DNA from: Himantopus leucocephalus
Taxonomy: Eukaryota; Chordata; Aves; Charadriiformes; Recurvirostridae
Assembly: GCA_003993805.1 (NCBI GenBank)
Contig: RSEF01000002.1
Location: forward strand, 10,227,463-10,291,462
DNA length: 64,000 bases
Direction: 5' to 3'
Shown one piece after another: positions 1-13,632 of this stretch. The notes under the pieces are model-generated. The model was not told the DNA's origin. It did no database searches and worked only from the letters and a program-made list of their open reading frames with translations. Numbering within the stretch: position 1 is the first letter of the stretch; every line of letters begins with the position of its first letter. Both the position numbers and the translations under genes were made by a program.

Positions 1-336
1 TCTGCCATATAGCTCTTGAGCACAAAGCCATGACCTTCTTGGTGGACAAAGTCATTTTAAAGGTCCTGTGGACCCTCTTGTCCTCTCTGTTGGTCTGGCA
101 GCATCGTGCAGAGGGGGTTGTCTGTGCAAGGACCGTCTGACATTATGTGGTTCACTTGAGTGACGTGAACACGAACACTCAGTATTGCCACCCCAGAGGG
201 CTTAGGATCTGGAGGCTGATTTGAGATTTATGATATTTAAAACATATTTAAGCATATCTTCAAGCATTTCTCATCAGCCACAGTGCTGGAAATATGCTCT
301 TAAAATAGGGAATTAGGTAACTAAGGAGTTATTCTT
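1..336. other. Intergenic DNA, nothing recognised
   Basis: This stretch lies downstream of DPP6. I see no coding signal, RNA gene or familiar repeat before the CR1 end at about 337. Confidence 0.5.
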
Positions 337-925
337 AGAATCGTAGAATGGTTTGGGTTGGCAGGGACCTTTAAAGATCATCTAGTTCCACCCACTCTGA
401 AATAGGCAGGGACACCTCCCACTAGACCAGGTTGCTCAAAGCCCCATCCAACCTGGCCTTGAACACCTCCAGGGATGGGGGATCTACAGCTTCGCTGGGC
501 AACCTGTTCCAGTGTCTCACCACCCTCAGTGTGAAAAATTTCTTCACCTCTTCACAAAAGAGGTGCTCCAGCCCTCTGATCACTTTTGTGGCCCTCCTCT
601 GGACCCACTCCAACAGGTCCATGTCATTCCTGTGCTGAGGGCCACAGAGCTGGATGCAGAACTCCAGGTGGGGTCTTGCCAGAGTGGAGTAGAGGGACAG
701 AATCACCTCCCTTGACCTGCTGACCATGCTTCTGATGCAGCCCAGGATATGGTTGGCTTTCTGGGTTGTGAGCGCACATTGCTGGCTCATCATCGACTAA
801 CTTTTCATCCACCAGTGTCCCCCAGTCCTTCTCTGCAGGGCTGCTCTCAACCCCTTCATGCCCCAGCCTGTATTCATACTGGGGATTGCCCCCACCCAGG
901 TGCCGGCCTGTGCACTTGGCAACTC
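337..925 (-). mobile_element. CR1 LINE 3' fragment, internally deleted and frameshifted
   Basis: The left edge (AGAATCGTAGAATGGTTTGGG, read as its complement) is the avian CR1 3' terminus. Read on the minus strand, the reverse-transcriptase C-terminus is clear: YRLGHEGVESSPAEKDWG, then after a frameshift near 790 SQQCALTTQKAN, SRSREVILSLYSTLARPHLE, LLEWVQRRATKVIRGLEHL and VVRHWNRLPSEAVDPPSLEV. The segment that normally lies between RGLEHL and FFTLRVV is missing, so the copy has an internal deletion. It is dead, with a 5' truncation typical of CR1. The right limit is approximate. Confidence 0.92.
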
Positions 926-2535
926 CAGGAGCTGGAACTGGAGCTGACAATAAAAGTGCCGCCCAAGGCACAGTGAGCTGCGGAGATGCCAACTCTTGCA
1001 ATCTTAGTATCTACTCCCTGTGTCAGGCCAAAAGGAAAGCTTTGAAAATCTGACCCTGTGTGCTGAGCTGTCATTGCTGGTGGTGAGCTCTTCATAACGC
1101 AGAGAGAGACGGATTCACCATCGTAATTGAGTTCTTCAAAAAAATCCTGTTGTATCCTGGGTATGAAATGCCTAATCAAATCATGTTTACTACTTGGCGG
1201 TAGACTGCTAATTTGCTTTGATTTAGAATTTAAAAAGATAATTGCGGATGTGTGCGTCTGCGTAGGTTGCTGTGAAAAGGCTTTTCTCTCCATTTAATAA
1301 GCATTAATATGTACTGGGTTCATTTGACTTTCCTTTTTCAATGCGATTGATTTGAGTCCCTCCGTTAGGGGAGGAGATGGAGACAGGGAACGCCGCGTGC
1401 TCACAGAGGTGCAGGGAGTCGGGGAGCTGAGGAGCAGCCTCCTCTCACGGGATCTGTGGGATTCCCCTTGCCCTAAAAAACCCTCCTGGGAAAAGCAGGG
1501 GCAGATACTCACGCTTTACGTCTCTGCTCTTAATATTCTTGGCAGCAGTTTAACAAAGCCACTTCAGCATTTTCACTCCTGTTTCAGCGTTAATAAAAGT
1601 GGAATGAGCTGAAAGTTGCAGGTAAACGTGGCGTCAGCGTAACACAGAAAAATAATTCCTGTTTACCGGATCACTTTTCTTTGGGCTTAATTCCCACCTT
1701 CAGATGGTCGCAGGGGCAAATCCCTGCTCCCATCGGCTTGTGCCCTGATAGTGTTTGTTGCTGACCCTGTGCAGCATCTCGCGCGATCAAAAGCTGCCCA
1801 GGCTGGGCTACTGCTGCACTCCCGGAGAACAGCTCATCTGCTCTCTTTTGCTGTTTGTTTTACTGGAGGATGACTCCAAAGATCACCTTGCTTCGACCTG
1901 CATCCAACCGAGGCTCCCTCCCAGACACCGGCACCTACCTGGTAGGCACCTGTGGTTTTTGAGTCCAATTAGTCAGATCAGCTTTTAAAGGTGAGGTAGT
2001 CAAGATAATATAAGATCACGTGTGTGGTGTGGGGAGACTTCACGCTAGGCTGGTTAGTCTCACCCCTCAGTATCCATTTTTGCAAGAAAACAATAACTGT
2101 AGACATGAAAGCCCAACAAAGGTGATGACTTACTAGCAGCTCTTGGCAGCCCCTTCTTTCCCACTCATAAATCCACACCAAAGATCATGTCAAATGGGCT
2201 GGTGCAGCGGTGCTGGGGTGGGATTGCACCGGCTGTGTGCCCTGGTTTGAGGTAAAACAGGACCAATTTTGTTCAGTAACTTTGCTTCTTAGCTGGGCCT
2301 CTTCTAATTACTGAAATTAACAGCATATTGTGCAGGCAATGTTCACTCTCTCAGAGTGATAAGACCTGTGTTTATAGCTGATGCCCAGTCATGGTATGCG
2401 GAGAGGCTCTTGCTTATACTTATTGCTATAAAGGCAAATTGCCCAAAGGCAACCAACTTTGTTATGTGCCCCGTTGGAGGGTCAGAAGTGGGAAAGTGCA
2501 GTGGGGTCCCACCTGCGGGGAGGAGCAGACAGGAC
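926..2535. other. Intergenic DNA between CR1 and the assembly gap
   Basis: No gene or clear repeat is seen. Reading frames here are short and show no protein family resemblance. Confidence 0.4.
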
Positions 2536-2635
2536 NNNNNNNNNNNNNNNNNNNNNNNNNNNNNNNNNNNNNNNNNNNNNNNNNNNNNNNNNNNNNNNNN
2601 NNNNNNNNNNNNNNNNNNNNNNNNNNNNNNNNNNN
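2536..2635. other. Assembly gap of exactly 100 N
   Basis: A run of 100 undetermined bases, the usual placeholder for a scaffold gap of unknown size. Reading frames that pass through it have no meaning. Confidence 0.99.
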
Positions 2636-5600
2636 CAGAGCCAGGGCTGGATTTGGAGCTGGACCTCTTGCTGCCACACTGTCCCATCCAAAGTGCCTGA
2701 TTAGGAAAATGAGACCCTCAGATTCTCTGAAATGTGAGTTAGCTCCAGAAAATTTACTTCTATTCCTCTTTTTATTTTATTCATGAGAAAGGAAGGAGAA
2801 GGCAGAGCTGGAAGGAGAGCCAGATGGTGTAGCCAGGGAGCTGTGCCTCTTGGGGACCGCGAATGGGCATCAGTGGATGTGACAATCCCTCTTTCAATGA
2901 TACTCTTGTGCAGCACCACAGGTCCTGCTTGTGGAGCTTCATGAAGCACAGCCCAGAGTCAGAAAGGCTCCCGCAGACTGGGCTGTATGACAGCCACGGG
3001 ATGTGTGTTATGGGAGATGCTTAAGCTACTGGCCTTGCACAAAAGCCCAGGATGTGCCAGTGCATAGGGCACCGATGGAGGGACCTCTTCTGCAGCTCAC
3101 CAGGCAGTGGGCATCAGCCCCATCAGCTGCTGGTGGTGGCTGTGCACTTGGGTCGAGGCCAACCAGCCCAGGGGAGATGGGGCGCGAAGCAGGGCACGCC
3201 GCGCTCACTTGGTTTCAGGGAGGATGGGGAGGGCCTGCGATAACGTTGCTGCAGGCTTTGGGGATGTGTGGGGCTGATGCAGGCTGCTCCCTGGGCTATG
3301 CAAACATAGAGCACACAGCCTCGTGGTATGAGATTTATCTATTTCAAGAGGCCGTTTTCAGAGCCCCCTTTTTTTTTTGGTGCTGTACAAAAGGTGCCCC
3401 CAGATGCACATGCCATCCTAGAAGAAAATGCCAGTTCCCAAAAGACTTGGGGAACACTTAAAAAACCCCAACATTAAAGAGCTTCACTGCTTTTGAAATG
3501 GTTTGTTAGCCTACTAAGGGTGAAAAAAATCTTTCTGAAGTTCATGCCTGAGGAGGACTTATATCTCAATTATCCCCATGTTGCGTTGCTGTGTGTGAGA
3601 TTATGAGCTAACGCATTTTTCATGTCTTCTTCAGCACAAGTTTAAGAGCAACATTTATCTCTGGTCACGTCAATTCTTTGGTCAACTAGGCAGCAAAGGT
3701 GATGCTTGCTGCCCTCGTGCCAGGGACTCCACTAACAAGACTGAGTGATTTATTCATTAAGGGCAGGGAAATCTGGAGCTTTATTCAAGAGGCCCTGGTG
3801 GGAAATTTGCATGAAAATTTCATGCTGTTCATTTGCAGGAGCCCTGCCTGGCAGCGGGTGCCCTTCCCTGCCGGCAGCCCTTTCTCTTACTGCAGGGAAC
3901 GGCCCCGCTTTGCTTCAGCAAACCGTTTAATAGAAATACAACATGTAAAGGTTTGGGGGTTTGGGTTGTTTTTTTTTTTTTTGTGTTTTGTTTTAAAAAA
4001 GTCATGGGACCAGGAAGTTGTCATCTCTTTAAAAAAAGAGCTGGACCTTGGAGACCTAGGAGACCCTTTGACAGCTCTGGCCATGTTGAAACACTAGGAG
4101 TTTGCTCTGCTCCCATTAAAGATTGAAAAAACCTCCTACAGACTTTGGAGATGCAGGAAAGTAGCNAGATTGAAAAAACCTCCTACAGACTTTGGAGATG
4201 CAGGAAAGTAGCTTCCCAGTTCTGGAGCAAAAGAGTGGACCAAGCTGGGCTAGCAGGTCTCTAGTGTCTGGACATGAAAATGAATTTGAGTTTAATTTAC
4301 AAAGTTTGGCTTCAGATCTTCAAATGGCATTTGCTGAAGGTCTGGTCATGTTTTATCTGCCTTTGTCCTGCCTGCTTGACTAAAGGTATTGCAGGCATTG
4401 GCCAGGCTAAATCCCTTTCCTGGGGTACACTAACATCTATTCCAGATAATGTTTTTTGTTTTGTTTCATGAATGATGTGGGGACCTCAAACCCATCCAGG
4501 CTCTGTGCTGCTCTGTGCTGGGCTGAGCCCGTGATGGTTGCTGGCCCCTGGGACTCCTCTTTCCCCCCATACCCTGGCTGCTCCAGAAAGGAAAGTGAGA
4601 TGTATGGTCTGAATAGGTACTAGATCTCCACTGGTTGCAGAGAAGCCAAGGGGACAGTTGCACTGAGATGTCTAACCACAGGTATGCTTGTAGATGACTC
4701 AAAATCTACATTCAGCATTTCCTGGAGGTGAGCAGCCATATCACTCTTCTCTAGACCCTCTAGATAGAGGACTTTACCTCCTTTTTTGCCCCCAGTGATG
4801 CCTCCCATGAAGCTGGACTCTTCCATGGTTCACTTGTGGGTTGGGTGGACGGTGACACTGCTGTGGTTGTGCACCAGCATGGTGGCAGGACTGTCTCAGA
4901 GCAAAAGGACACTTTGGACACACTGGGTCAGGCCATTTCTCTGCACTGAGACAACCTTTGGGGTTACTTTTGGAGGGCAGTGGTGATAATGAGAAGAGGA
5001 GGGAGGGTTTTTTTACATCATTATGTGATAGTGATGGCCATAATCCCTGTGAGCGTGACTTCCCATGAGACTGTGCCTCTTTTTTTGGTTGCACCACCAG
5101 CTGGGCAGTGTATTGTGGATGTTTCCCACCAGTTCTCCTTGCCAGGAAGCACAACCCGGCATGAAGAAGCTGCACTTGCCTGCATCCAAAACAGCCCCAG
5201 AAATTTCCTTCAACAACAGCAGATGTTTCTCTGCAGCAGAAATAAAATTTTTCTGTAACATTTCAGTGACAGAGACTAGTCCTGTGACAAACCTTTCCAA
5301 GATTTTTATCTATTTCAACATTTTGAAGCTTGATTTCCTCCCTTGCCCCTGGAGCCCCCGCTTATTTGAGACATTAGTCCCCTGCTCTCATTTCTGAAGG
5401 TACCTCTCCACATCTCAGACACTGTATTCCTCCTCAGGGTGCTCCATGCTTTCTCCTGTCCCTTCTCCCATGGGGACAGAGCCAGGTCAGGCTGCCCTGT
5501 ACATGGGGTTCACATGCTGCATCTCTCACTAAAGAAAAGTCCCCACAGAGCCCAATGAGCGAGACCCACTTTATTTTCCCTTGTGTTTTGCCATCAAGCT

Positions 5601-8600
5601 TTTCCATGTGGCTTCTTTGCTGTCTCATATAGTTCAGCTCAGCCTTTCTTCTCAATATGGAATCTCATCATCATCATCTCCTGCTGGATGCCTCTTTTCC
5701 TGAAGCTTGCAAATACCTAATTATCCTTGAGATTCTCCTTTTCCAGTGGCAAAAGTCCACTGGGTATATACCTTGTTATGGGGGAGCACTGGTGAGATGC
5801 CATCTTCTCCTCCAAGCATCTTATTTTCTTGTTCCCAGGTCTTTGCAGGAGGATGGCACAGGAGAGAAGTTAGAATTAAACTGATCTGTCTGTCTTTTTT
5901 TTTTTTTCAGTGGAAAAACATATTGGCCCATAAAACACAACTAGCAAACTAGTGCTTGGTCATCGTGATTGAAGCATCCCCACCTGGAAATCTGGATTTA
6001 AACAGAGGGGATGTGATGTATGAACCCCAGTGGAGGGGGGAGATCTGCAGTGTGATCACGGATGGAGATGATGTGTGTGGGACCTGATGCCTGTGCATTA
6101 GCCACCGTGCCATCTCGTAATTGTAACCCTGACCTCAACCCACCAAGCAGCTGGCCGCAGTCTCTGGTCTTGTCTTCGGCACACAAACGCTGTTGGGAGA
6201 GGGAGGCATCTTCAGAAGGCAAAGCCCAGGATGGCTTCAAGTGGTGTTTCCCTGCTGGAGCGGTGACTCAAACTGCTGGACTTCATTGTTTTAGCAAACC
6301 TAGCTTGTGTCCTGCATGGAGGGTAAATTTAGGAGTGCAAGCTTTTGGGCCTGTTAAATTTATGAACACTTCAGCAGCCACTCAGAGTGAGATGCTGAAG
6401 CATGGACTCCTCCAAGGGTTGTAGGGGACTGCACATAACCCCTCTGAGCACTGCCACCGAGCTGCCTGCAGCCCTCCCTCTGTGGGGCTCAAGGCTTTAG
6501 GTTATTTTTGAGGGAGAGGCAATTTTTCCTCTTGCTGTTGGTGCTCCCAGTGCTCCCTGTACCAGCTGCCCTGGGGGCCCAGCCAGCAACCGCGCTGCTG
6601 AAACTCCGAAGTAATTGATACCTTCTAAAATTGCACCTTCGAAGCAGTTGACTGGCTCCTGCGACGAGATCCTGAATAATTGAAGCAATATTTGCGGGTT
6701 TTGCACTGAAGTACTAACAGCTGTGGTATGTTTTGATATTTATGAAGCCCAATAAATTATGGATTAGTCAGTGCAGTGAGCCCAGCGTGATGCTTATTAC
6801 TGCTGGAGTGCCGGAGCTGATGGTGTGCTATTCATCCCATTTTACTTCCATTGTGTGGCTGAGTATGACTGGTGTCTATTACTGGACTTAATAGAGCTTG
6901 CTCGCAGGTTTAAGTTCCAGTCCCCGAGAGCCGACAGTGTGTTTTAATTTGTTCTTCACTCCACAGATTTTAGAAAGACATGCTGGGACTATATTTCAGG
7001 GTCACAGGGCATTGCATCGACTCACAGATGTGGAGATGATTGTTTCTGCGGTAATGGAGATGGGCTCTAGAAGAATTAGCAGCAAGTCTTGGCATTAAGC
7101 TGGAAATTACACAAAATCCAATCTTCTTTGCAAGCCAGTCTGTGGGCAAATATCGTACGTCTTCTCTGGGATGCCTTGTTCATTGCGTAAACTTTTCTTC
7201 GTAACTGAGCCAGGGCTCATGAGATTAAACTCTTCCCTCCGCTTTCTGTTATCCAGGCAAATTTTGTTTCATGGGTGAAAATATTTTCACTTTGCAGATG
7301 ATCCAAACATATTCCAAATTTCCCCCTATTGGCACAAGCTGCCCGCTGAGAAGGGAAAGGAAGGGAGGAAATAACCCTTCGGAGCAGCAGATGGCATCCT
7401 ACCACTCGAAAGCTTTCCTGGTGCTGTAAAGTATAGTAAATACATGAGAGCAAGTGGCTGTGCTGTGCTTATAGCTGCAGTAAGCAATTTGGTAGGAAAC
7501 TGAGGGGTTCGTTAATTTCTTAAAAGTCATTCCTTTACAAGTCTAATACTTTTTTTTGCTTTCCCGGTCTCCTCGGATGAAAAGAGATATCTGTAGCTGA
7601 CCTGCTCACCCAGATCCGCCCGGACCCTGCAGCACACACAGTGCGTGCCCTCCCAAAGCCGGAGTCTGGAGCTGACTGGGTAAAACGTGCCCAAAAATGG
7701 CTATTAGTCTTCAGCAATCAAAGTGATAAAGGAAGCCTAGACTGGATTTCTCAGCTGGAGAGATGTTCAGTGTAAACATCGACATTTCACTCCACAAAAC
7801 CACCTGACGCTTGTCCAGAAAGAAATGCGGCACTGTAACTTTTTCTTAAGAGCATCTTGATACAGAAGTTCCCAGAAAAGGTAACCCAGAGGCTCCGCAG
7901 GCAAAGGAAGCCTTTGCATCCAATGAAACGCTCCAGACAGGGGTTTCTTCCTCTTTACTTTCTTTTCTGAAGGTGCTGAGTGATGGAACGAAGTGAAGGA
8001 TATTTTGTCTTTGAAATCCTAATGTAGGAAAGGGCTTTTCCAATTGTTATTTGTTGAGCCAGAGCTGCAGAATTTTTCGAGGAAGCTCGGGGTGAGTTTC
8101 TGGCTGCCATCGCTGTGTTGCATGATAAATTGTTTACAGCTTGCCACTAGAGGCAAGCGAGAAAAGTTTTTCCTATCCCAATTTCCTCACAAATTATATG
8201 ATTATAAGAATCATCGCAGCAAAACCAAAAGTCTACTGGACCACAGATAAATCCTATGCAGTTAATGAGGTGTGAATTTAATGTTCTCAGGGCTTCTACC
8301 TTAGGAAAATGCCTCTTCAAGAAGAACTGCAGCCCACCGTGTAGAGTTGATAAGGATGAAAAACGCTGATGTAGCACTGGCTCTGGGTTCCACCCAAAGC
8401 TGGGACGTTGTTTGCTCCTTTCCTCTACAGCGCCATCACCGACAACAGCTGACAAATGCCTTACTGCCATCTCTGGTATTGATAGCCCAGAAGTGGCGAT
8501 TTCTGTTCCTGTTGTTGCATCAGACCCTCTCTGGCTTTCAGCGCAATTCTTTGCACTGCTGATGTGTGGTTACTGCTCACATCGCCACCGCTGCTTTCCT

Positions 8601-11600
8601 CAGTGACCATTAACTTTCATGGACACAAGATGCAGGATAAAATCGCAGGCACGGTTAGCAGCTGTTGGGTGAGAATGTGCTCCTTTCTGTTCCCCCCTGG
8701 TGCTGTCAGTATCTCCCTGCACGCACCGCTTGCTGCTCCTGGCAGCTCCGAGGGTGCAGGCTGTGATGAGCAGCTCAGAGCCTCTGCCTCAGGGGAACAG
8801 CCGGGAGCCAGATCTCAGCCGGTTTCAACTCACTTTGATTTCTAGACTCCCAAAGATTTCCCACTGAGGCTTGCTAGCTAGTAAATTTAAGCTTACTGGT
8901 GCTAGGCTTGCTTTTCTCCTCTGTCTTTCACGGACTTCTCTTAGTGCACAGACTGAAAATGTCTGGGGCGGAGGGTCTCTGTGTTTTTCATGGGCATAAC
9001 CCCAACCATGTCAGGGGAAGGGCTGCATCTCAGGATGGGCTATCTCATCTCTGGGCTCTCCTTTTTCTTTCCCCCTTCCTCTGCAACACTTTTTAATAGG
9101 TGGCAAACTTTTGGGTGCACACCAAACTCATGGGACGGCTACATTGCCCGGTGTGATGGCTACACTGCTGTGATGAAGAAGGAACCAAGGACAGGTAAAA
9201 CAGCATCCTGAATTTCCTGCTTTCTGTGCATCCAAATGTGAATTTACAGGGAACAAAAGTCAGCCAGAAGCTATGGCAGAGGACTGCCCTGCTGGGCTCC
9301 CGCGTCTCCGCACCGTTTTCCCATGGTGTTTCAGAGCAGAACGGGGAGCAGAGGATTTGCCTTGTTTGTGTTTTGCTCTGGGTTTGGTTTTCCAGGTGAA
9401 GGACTTACCCCACTTCCAGGTGCTCCCAGACGAGGCGGCGGGGAGCTTGTACGGGCTGGTTACCAATACTCACTACAAATTACCTGTCAGTTCGGGTTAC
9501 TGGGAATGCTCGGCACAAACTACGGTTCAGGACATTGACAACAGCTGTTGCAAAGGCACTGTAAGGCCGGGATACCTTTTCCGGCAAGGATGAGAGCATT
9601 CATGTCAGCTCAAAGAGTTGTTTGTTGCTTTAAAATGACCCAAAAGGTACATTTATAATGAAGGAAGGAAAACCTGGAAGGAAGGTTGCTTTTCCACAGG
9701 AGCACTGGAGCATGGTTTACTTTTGTGCTTTCCTGGGGCCTTGTTCCGTCTACATTTGCTTTTTACTCTTCTCTCTCGATCATAGAAATGGACATTTTGA
9801 TTAAAGCTGTTATCCCAGTGAGGAGGCAGAATGTAGCTTCATTTAATGTGAGGCTTTTAATGAATGTCTCGAAGCAAAAAAAAAAAAAAAGGAAGAAAAA
9901 AATCAATTTTACAAAGGATTTCTGAATCTTCCCGTTCACAGCTGCCAGCAGCACAACTGCTGTAGCAGAAATTGTTGCTTACAAAGGACATTGATTATTG
10001 CAACCAAATAAAGGACCCAAGACCGCACTGAGAGGGTGGCCTTGCATTCAGCTGTGGGATGGGGCGAAGCCGGTTTCCCCATCCAGGGGCAGATCCCAGG
10101 TGGGTTGGAGACCTGTCCCCAGCTGCCTCGCACTGGTGTGAGAGTGGCAGCAGGGGTGGTTTCTCCACTCCCGCTGGTCCCTGTCCCCACAGGACCCCCA
10201 CTTTCCCTCTGATCCCTTTGGAGATGGTCAGCCAGGGTGATCCCAGCTGAGTGTACTCAGAAAAAGGCTGTGTCCTTGGCCCTCCATTTCTTGAGCTGTG
10301 GTTTAAAAGCCAGACGGTGTTTTCTGGTTGCTACAATCATGAAAAAAAAAAAAAAGCTGCAGGCAGCAGTTGGCTTTTGGAGTTTGTTTTGGAAATTAAA
10401 ACTGTAGTTCTTGTATAAACACCTGAGTCCCACACTGGGATGTTTTAAGAAAAGACACAGGGTCACACCGATGTCGTGACATTGAGACAGTTGAAGATTT
10501 GCCTCTGTCAACACTTAGCAAAGATGTTGGCAGCGGCTCCCAGAGAGCCGAGTCACCACTTACCCAGTTTTCCTGCCATGCAGACTGGATGTGTCCTCCT
10601 TTCCCCTTGGCTCTGGAGCCGAATTAGGAGGAGGATGCCAAAAAGGAGGGGAGACCAAAGCCTTGTTTCCACGTACATGCTTGCTCAGTGGCTTCTGTCA
10701 TGGTGGAGGTGAGCTCCTGCCAGAGGCAATGAGTGATGTCATGCTCAGGGCTATATCAAACTGATGGATTCTTCCAGCAGTGGAGGCATGAGCCCCCCTG
10801 GGTTTTAGTGTCCCATCTGTCTGCAGCACCTGCAATGGGCAGCGGGAAGGTAATGTGGGACCCTTCACAACTTGAAACACCACAGCTGGAGATGCTGGTT
10901 GGCTACAGGCCTCTCTGTGTTCCTCCTGTCCTTTGTCAAAACCTGAATATTACAGTATGGTCTCCTGTCCTTCCCACACACCCCCTCCCTTCCCTCTGTG
11001 AGCTGCCTGGTTCTGCACCCACCATAGGGTTGGAAAGGCTGAGGCTGCAAGGGGGATGGTGGGCCGGCTGGACGGTGGGAGTGGGGAGAGCCAGAGCAGC
11101 ACGTGTCTTCATAGCAGGTGGCCTGGTGCAATAGGGAGGACAAATAATTCACCTTTGGGGATCTTCTCTTCCTTATTCCCTCACAGCGAAAGAATAAGCA
11201 TCAAGCAAAGGCCACTGGCCAAGCATGAATTAGCTATTAAAATAAAGAATTTTTTTTTGTTGTGATTTATTGGGTGGGTTTACCATGCTGCTGTTATATT
11301 TGTCTCTTCCTAGTTTCTAAGAGGGTGCTGGATTTGCTTTCAGATTGCAACCATGCTGAATGGGGAGAAGACAGAAAGATGAAGTGGGAAGAGGAGACAG
11401 GTCTTAGCAAGTGCCCATAGCTCTGCTCTGAGGCTCCAGCCTGGAGCCTATGTTGGGGCAGCAAAATAGATATAACGAAACAGCTGGCTCAGTAAGAGGC
11501 AATGATTAAGGAATTGGCAACTGAGATCTTGAGCTTTTTCTGTCACCTTTTCCATTTCTGCCTTGTCCTCTTCTTTTGCAAATGGAAAGCAGATAAGAAG

Positions 11601-13604
11601 TCCAGGGAACAAAGAGCATTGAGGGGAGCCAACATTTACTCAGGGCAAGGAAGAAAGCGTCCTCACCCTAGCCCTCACCGAGGCACATCTGGCAGCTTCG
11701 CTGCAGCCCCAGGAAGGACTGCAGGGCAGAAGTGCCCTACGACCTGATACTCAAAGTCAAAACATCCAGTGCCTTACCACTGCCAACCCGAGTGAGCTTT
11801 GGAGAGACAACATGAGTACGAGAGCAAAAGCAAGAGCATCTCTCCAGGTACCAGCACAGCTCCATGGGGGTACCAGCACCAGCCTCGGTCCATTGGTCTT
11901 CCTCACTAAACACCCATTTTCCCCCATTGCCAACAGCACTCCCCACTGGTCTTCTTATGGGAAAGGTGTTGTGAGCATCCCACATGTCTTTTTTCCTTTA
12001 CTGTGGTTTTTTTTCTTCCTACCCTTCAGAGACGCAGCATTTATTTGGCCTGAGTTTGTGGACAGAGCTTGGATGGGATATGCTCCATGCCTGAACCCAT
12101 AGACAATTACAAACATGGCTGGCTGCCTGGCTTTGTTAATTAGTGAGCAGCAATGTCTCATTTTTCCCTCTGTGGTTTCCTTCTGAATTAGTAGGGCATT
12201 GCTCATTGGTTCTCTTCCGCTTTGGGATGCCGCAGTTGAACATTACAGCATCCAGAGATGCCAGTTAGTTGAGAGTATAAGCTTGATTTGTTTGGACAAT
12301 AAAAAAATATTAGTCGCATTTAGGTAATTAAGCAAAATAACAGCAAAGCTATTTTGTAGTAGTGCAATCTGCCTGCTCTGTACCAGGGCTCAAGCTTCTT
12401 GTTTCCTGATTTGCTGGCAAGAAAGATTCGAGTCCACAACAGTTTCTTGATTTTGCTGGGAAATATTAAATTTCTCTTCCTATGAATCTGGTTTAGTCAA
12501 GTTGGTATCAGCTGGTGGGACACCGCCCTGGAGACCGACGAGGTGCAGCAAGTCAGCAGGTGCCATTGGAAAGCATCCTTATCACCCTCGTACCTCCAGG
12601 TGGCTGCTTGGCACCACAGCCTGGCTACGTGGTTTAGTCTTTTAGGGTTAAAAGGCCTTTCATATCTTTATTAGGCCTATAGACATGGATGTTTGTGCAG
12701 ATTCAAATCTTTCCTGAAGTTATTGCTTGAGATGATGAGGAGCCTGTATTTTAGGGTTCAGTCATAGCCAGGATTTCTAATTTGATCAAAAATCTCCATT
12801 TTCACAGGAAATCTATGAAATGACAGGATTTCCTTTTCAGGTGTAAAGAAGGTGTAGGAACACCCAGTTGATCTTGCAGTCCACAAAGTGCTGTTACAGG
12901 GGACAGCTAGGGATGGCTCTAACTTGTCCCCCAGCTGTTTCAATCTGGGATAGTCACTCCCGAAATGAGCACATGGAAAAGCTGCTGCTCATTTGAGGGA
13001 GGTGTCTGAGGATGACCCTGGCAGGTATATGGCTCTCCTCTTGGCTTGAAGGGAAACAAACCCCTGAATTTGGGTGGGATGTCTCCCTCCTCTTGCTTGC
13101 CCCTTTCCTGATGGAGAAAAATCTGCTATGGCAGACCCAGTAAGTTTTAGTGCTTTGTTCCCACTTTGTTACCCACAAGCAACTTTTGGGAAAAAGGACA
13201 ATGGATGAAGCGGCAAAAATCCCTTTGGTCAAGCCGTCGTGCCTGGCTGATGCCCTCAGGAAGCCCATGGGCCAGGTCAGCAGGTATTCCAGCTCCGGGG
13301 TCAGCAGGCAGAAAGGGAGGAGAGGTGCATTTTTACCAAAGACTAGAGGGTGACAGGGGTCTTCTCATCAATGGCTACTTTGGGATTGAACCCACTTTGT
13401 GCTACTTCATGTTTTCCTCAAAAGCAGTCATCGTTTACCATCGTGACACCATTTACCGACGTTACAGGCAGACTAAATGGCGACGTGTATTTATGAAGAC
13501 TTGTTTTCATTTTTCTGATCTGCACTCTGAAGTTTGGGCTCAGTTCAACCACGAATAGTACTCGATGCTTATTTAAGTACTTAACACTAAATAACAGCAG
13601 TAGC
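2636..13604. other. Intergenic DNA downstream of DPP6
   Basis: About 11 kb, visibly richer in G and C in its first part than the DPP6 introns. No exon, RNA gene or complete transposon is recognised. Small items are a duplication around a lone N at 4166, short A or T homopolymers (for example 3970-3981, 9876-9889 and 10338-10353) and a repeat-free stretch at about 6590-6900 that could be a conserved element. Confidence 0.4.
4120..4212. repeat. 46-bp direct duplication around a single N
   Basis: Bases 4120-4165 and 4167-4212 are identical and are separated only by an N at 4166. This looks like two contig ends that overlap and were joined without merging, not a natural tandem repeat. Confidence 0.9.
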
Positions 13605-13626
13605 AACCAGGGTGGTAAAATAATGT

Positions 13627-13632
13627 TTTATT
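13627..13632 (-). terminator. DPP6: Candidate distal poly(A) signal AATAAA of DPP6
   Basis: On the minus strand AATAAA is followed within about 60 nt by a U- and GU-rich stretch (TGTTATTTAGTGTT), as expected for cleavage. Its distance from the stop codon suits the roughly 2 kb UTR of mammalian DPP6. This is inference from position and motif only. Confidence 0.5.

Noticed and set aside
2343..2786. Open frames running through the N gap
   Set aside because: They are open only because N codons are unread; nothing on either side resembles a protein.
3003..3461. 152-codon open frame on the plus strand in GC-rich intergenic DNA
   Set aside because: Overlapping open frames occur on both strands, as expected for low stop density in GC-rich DNA; no motif or upstream signal is visible.
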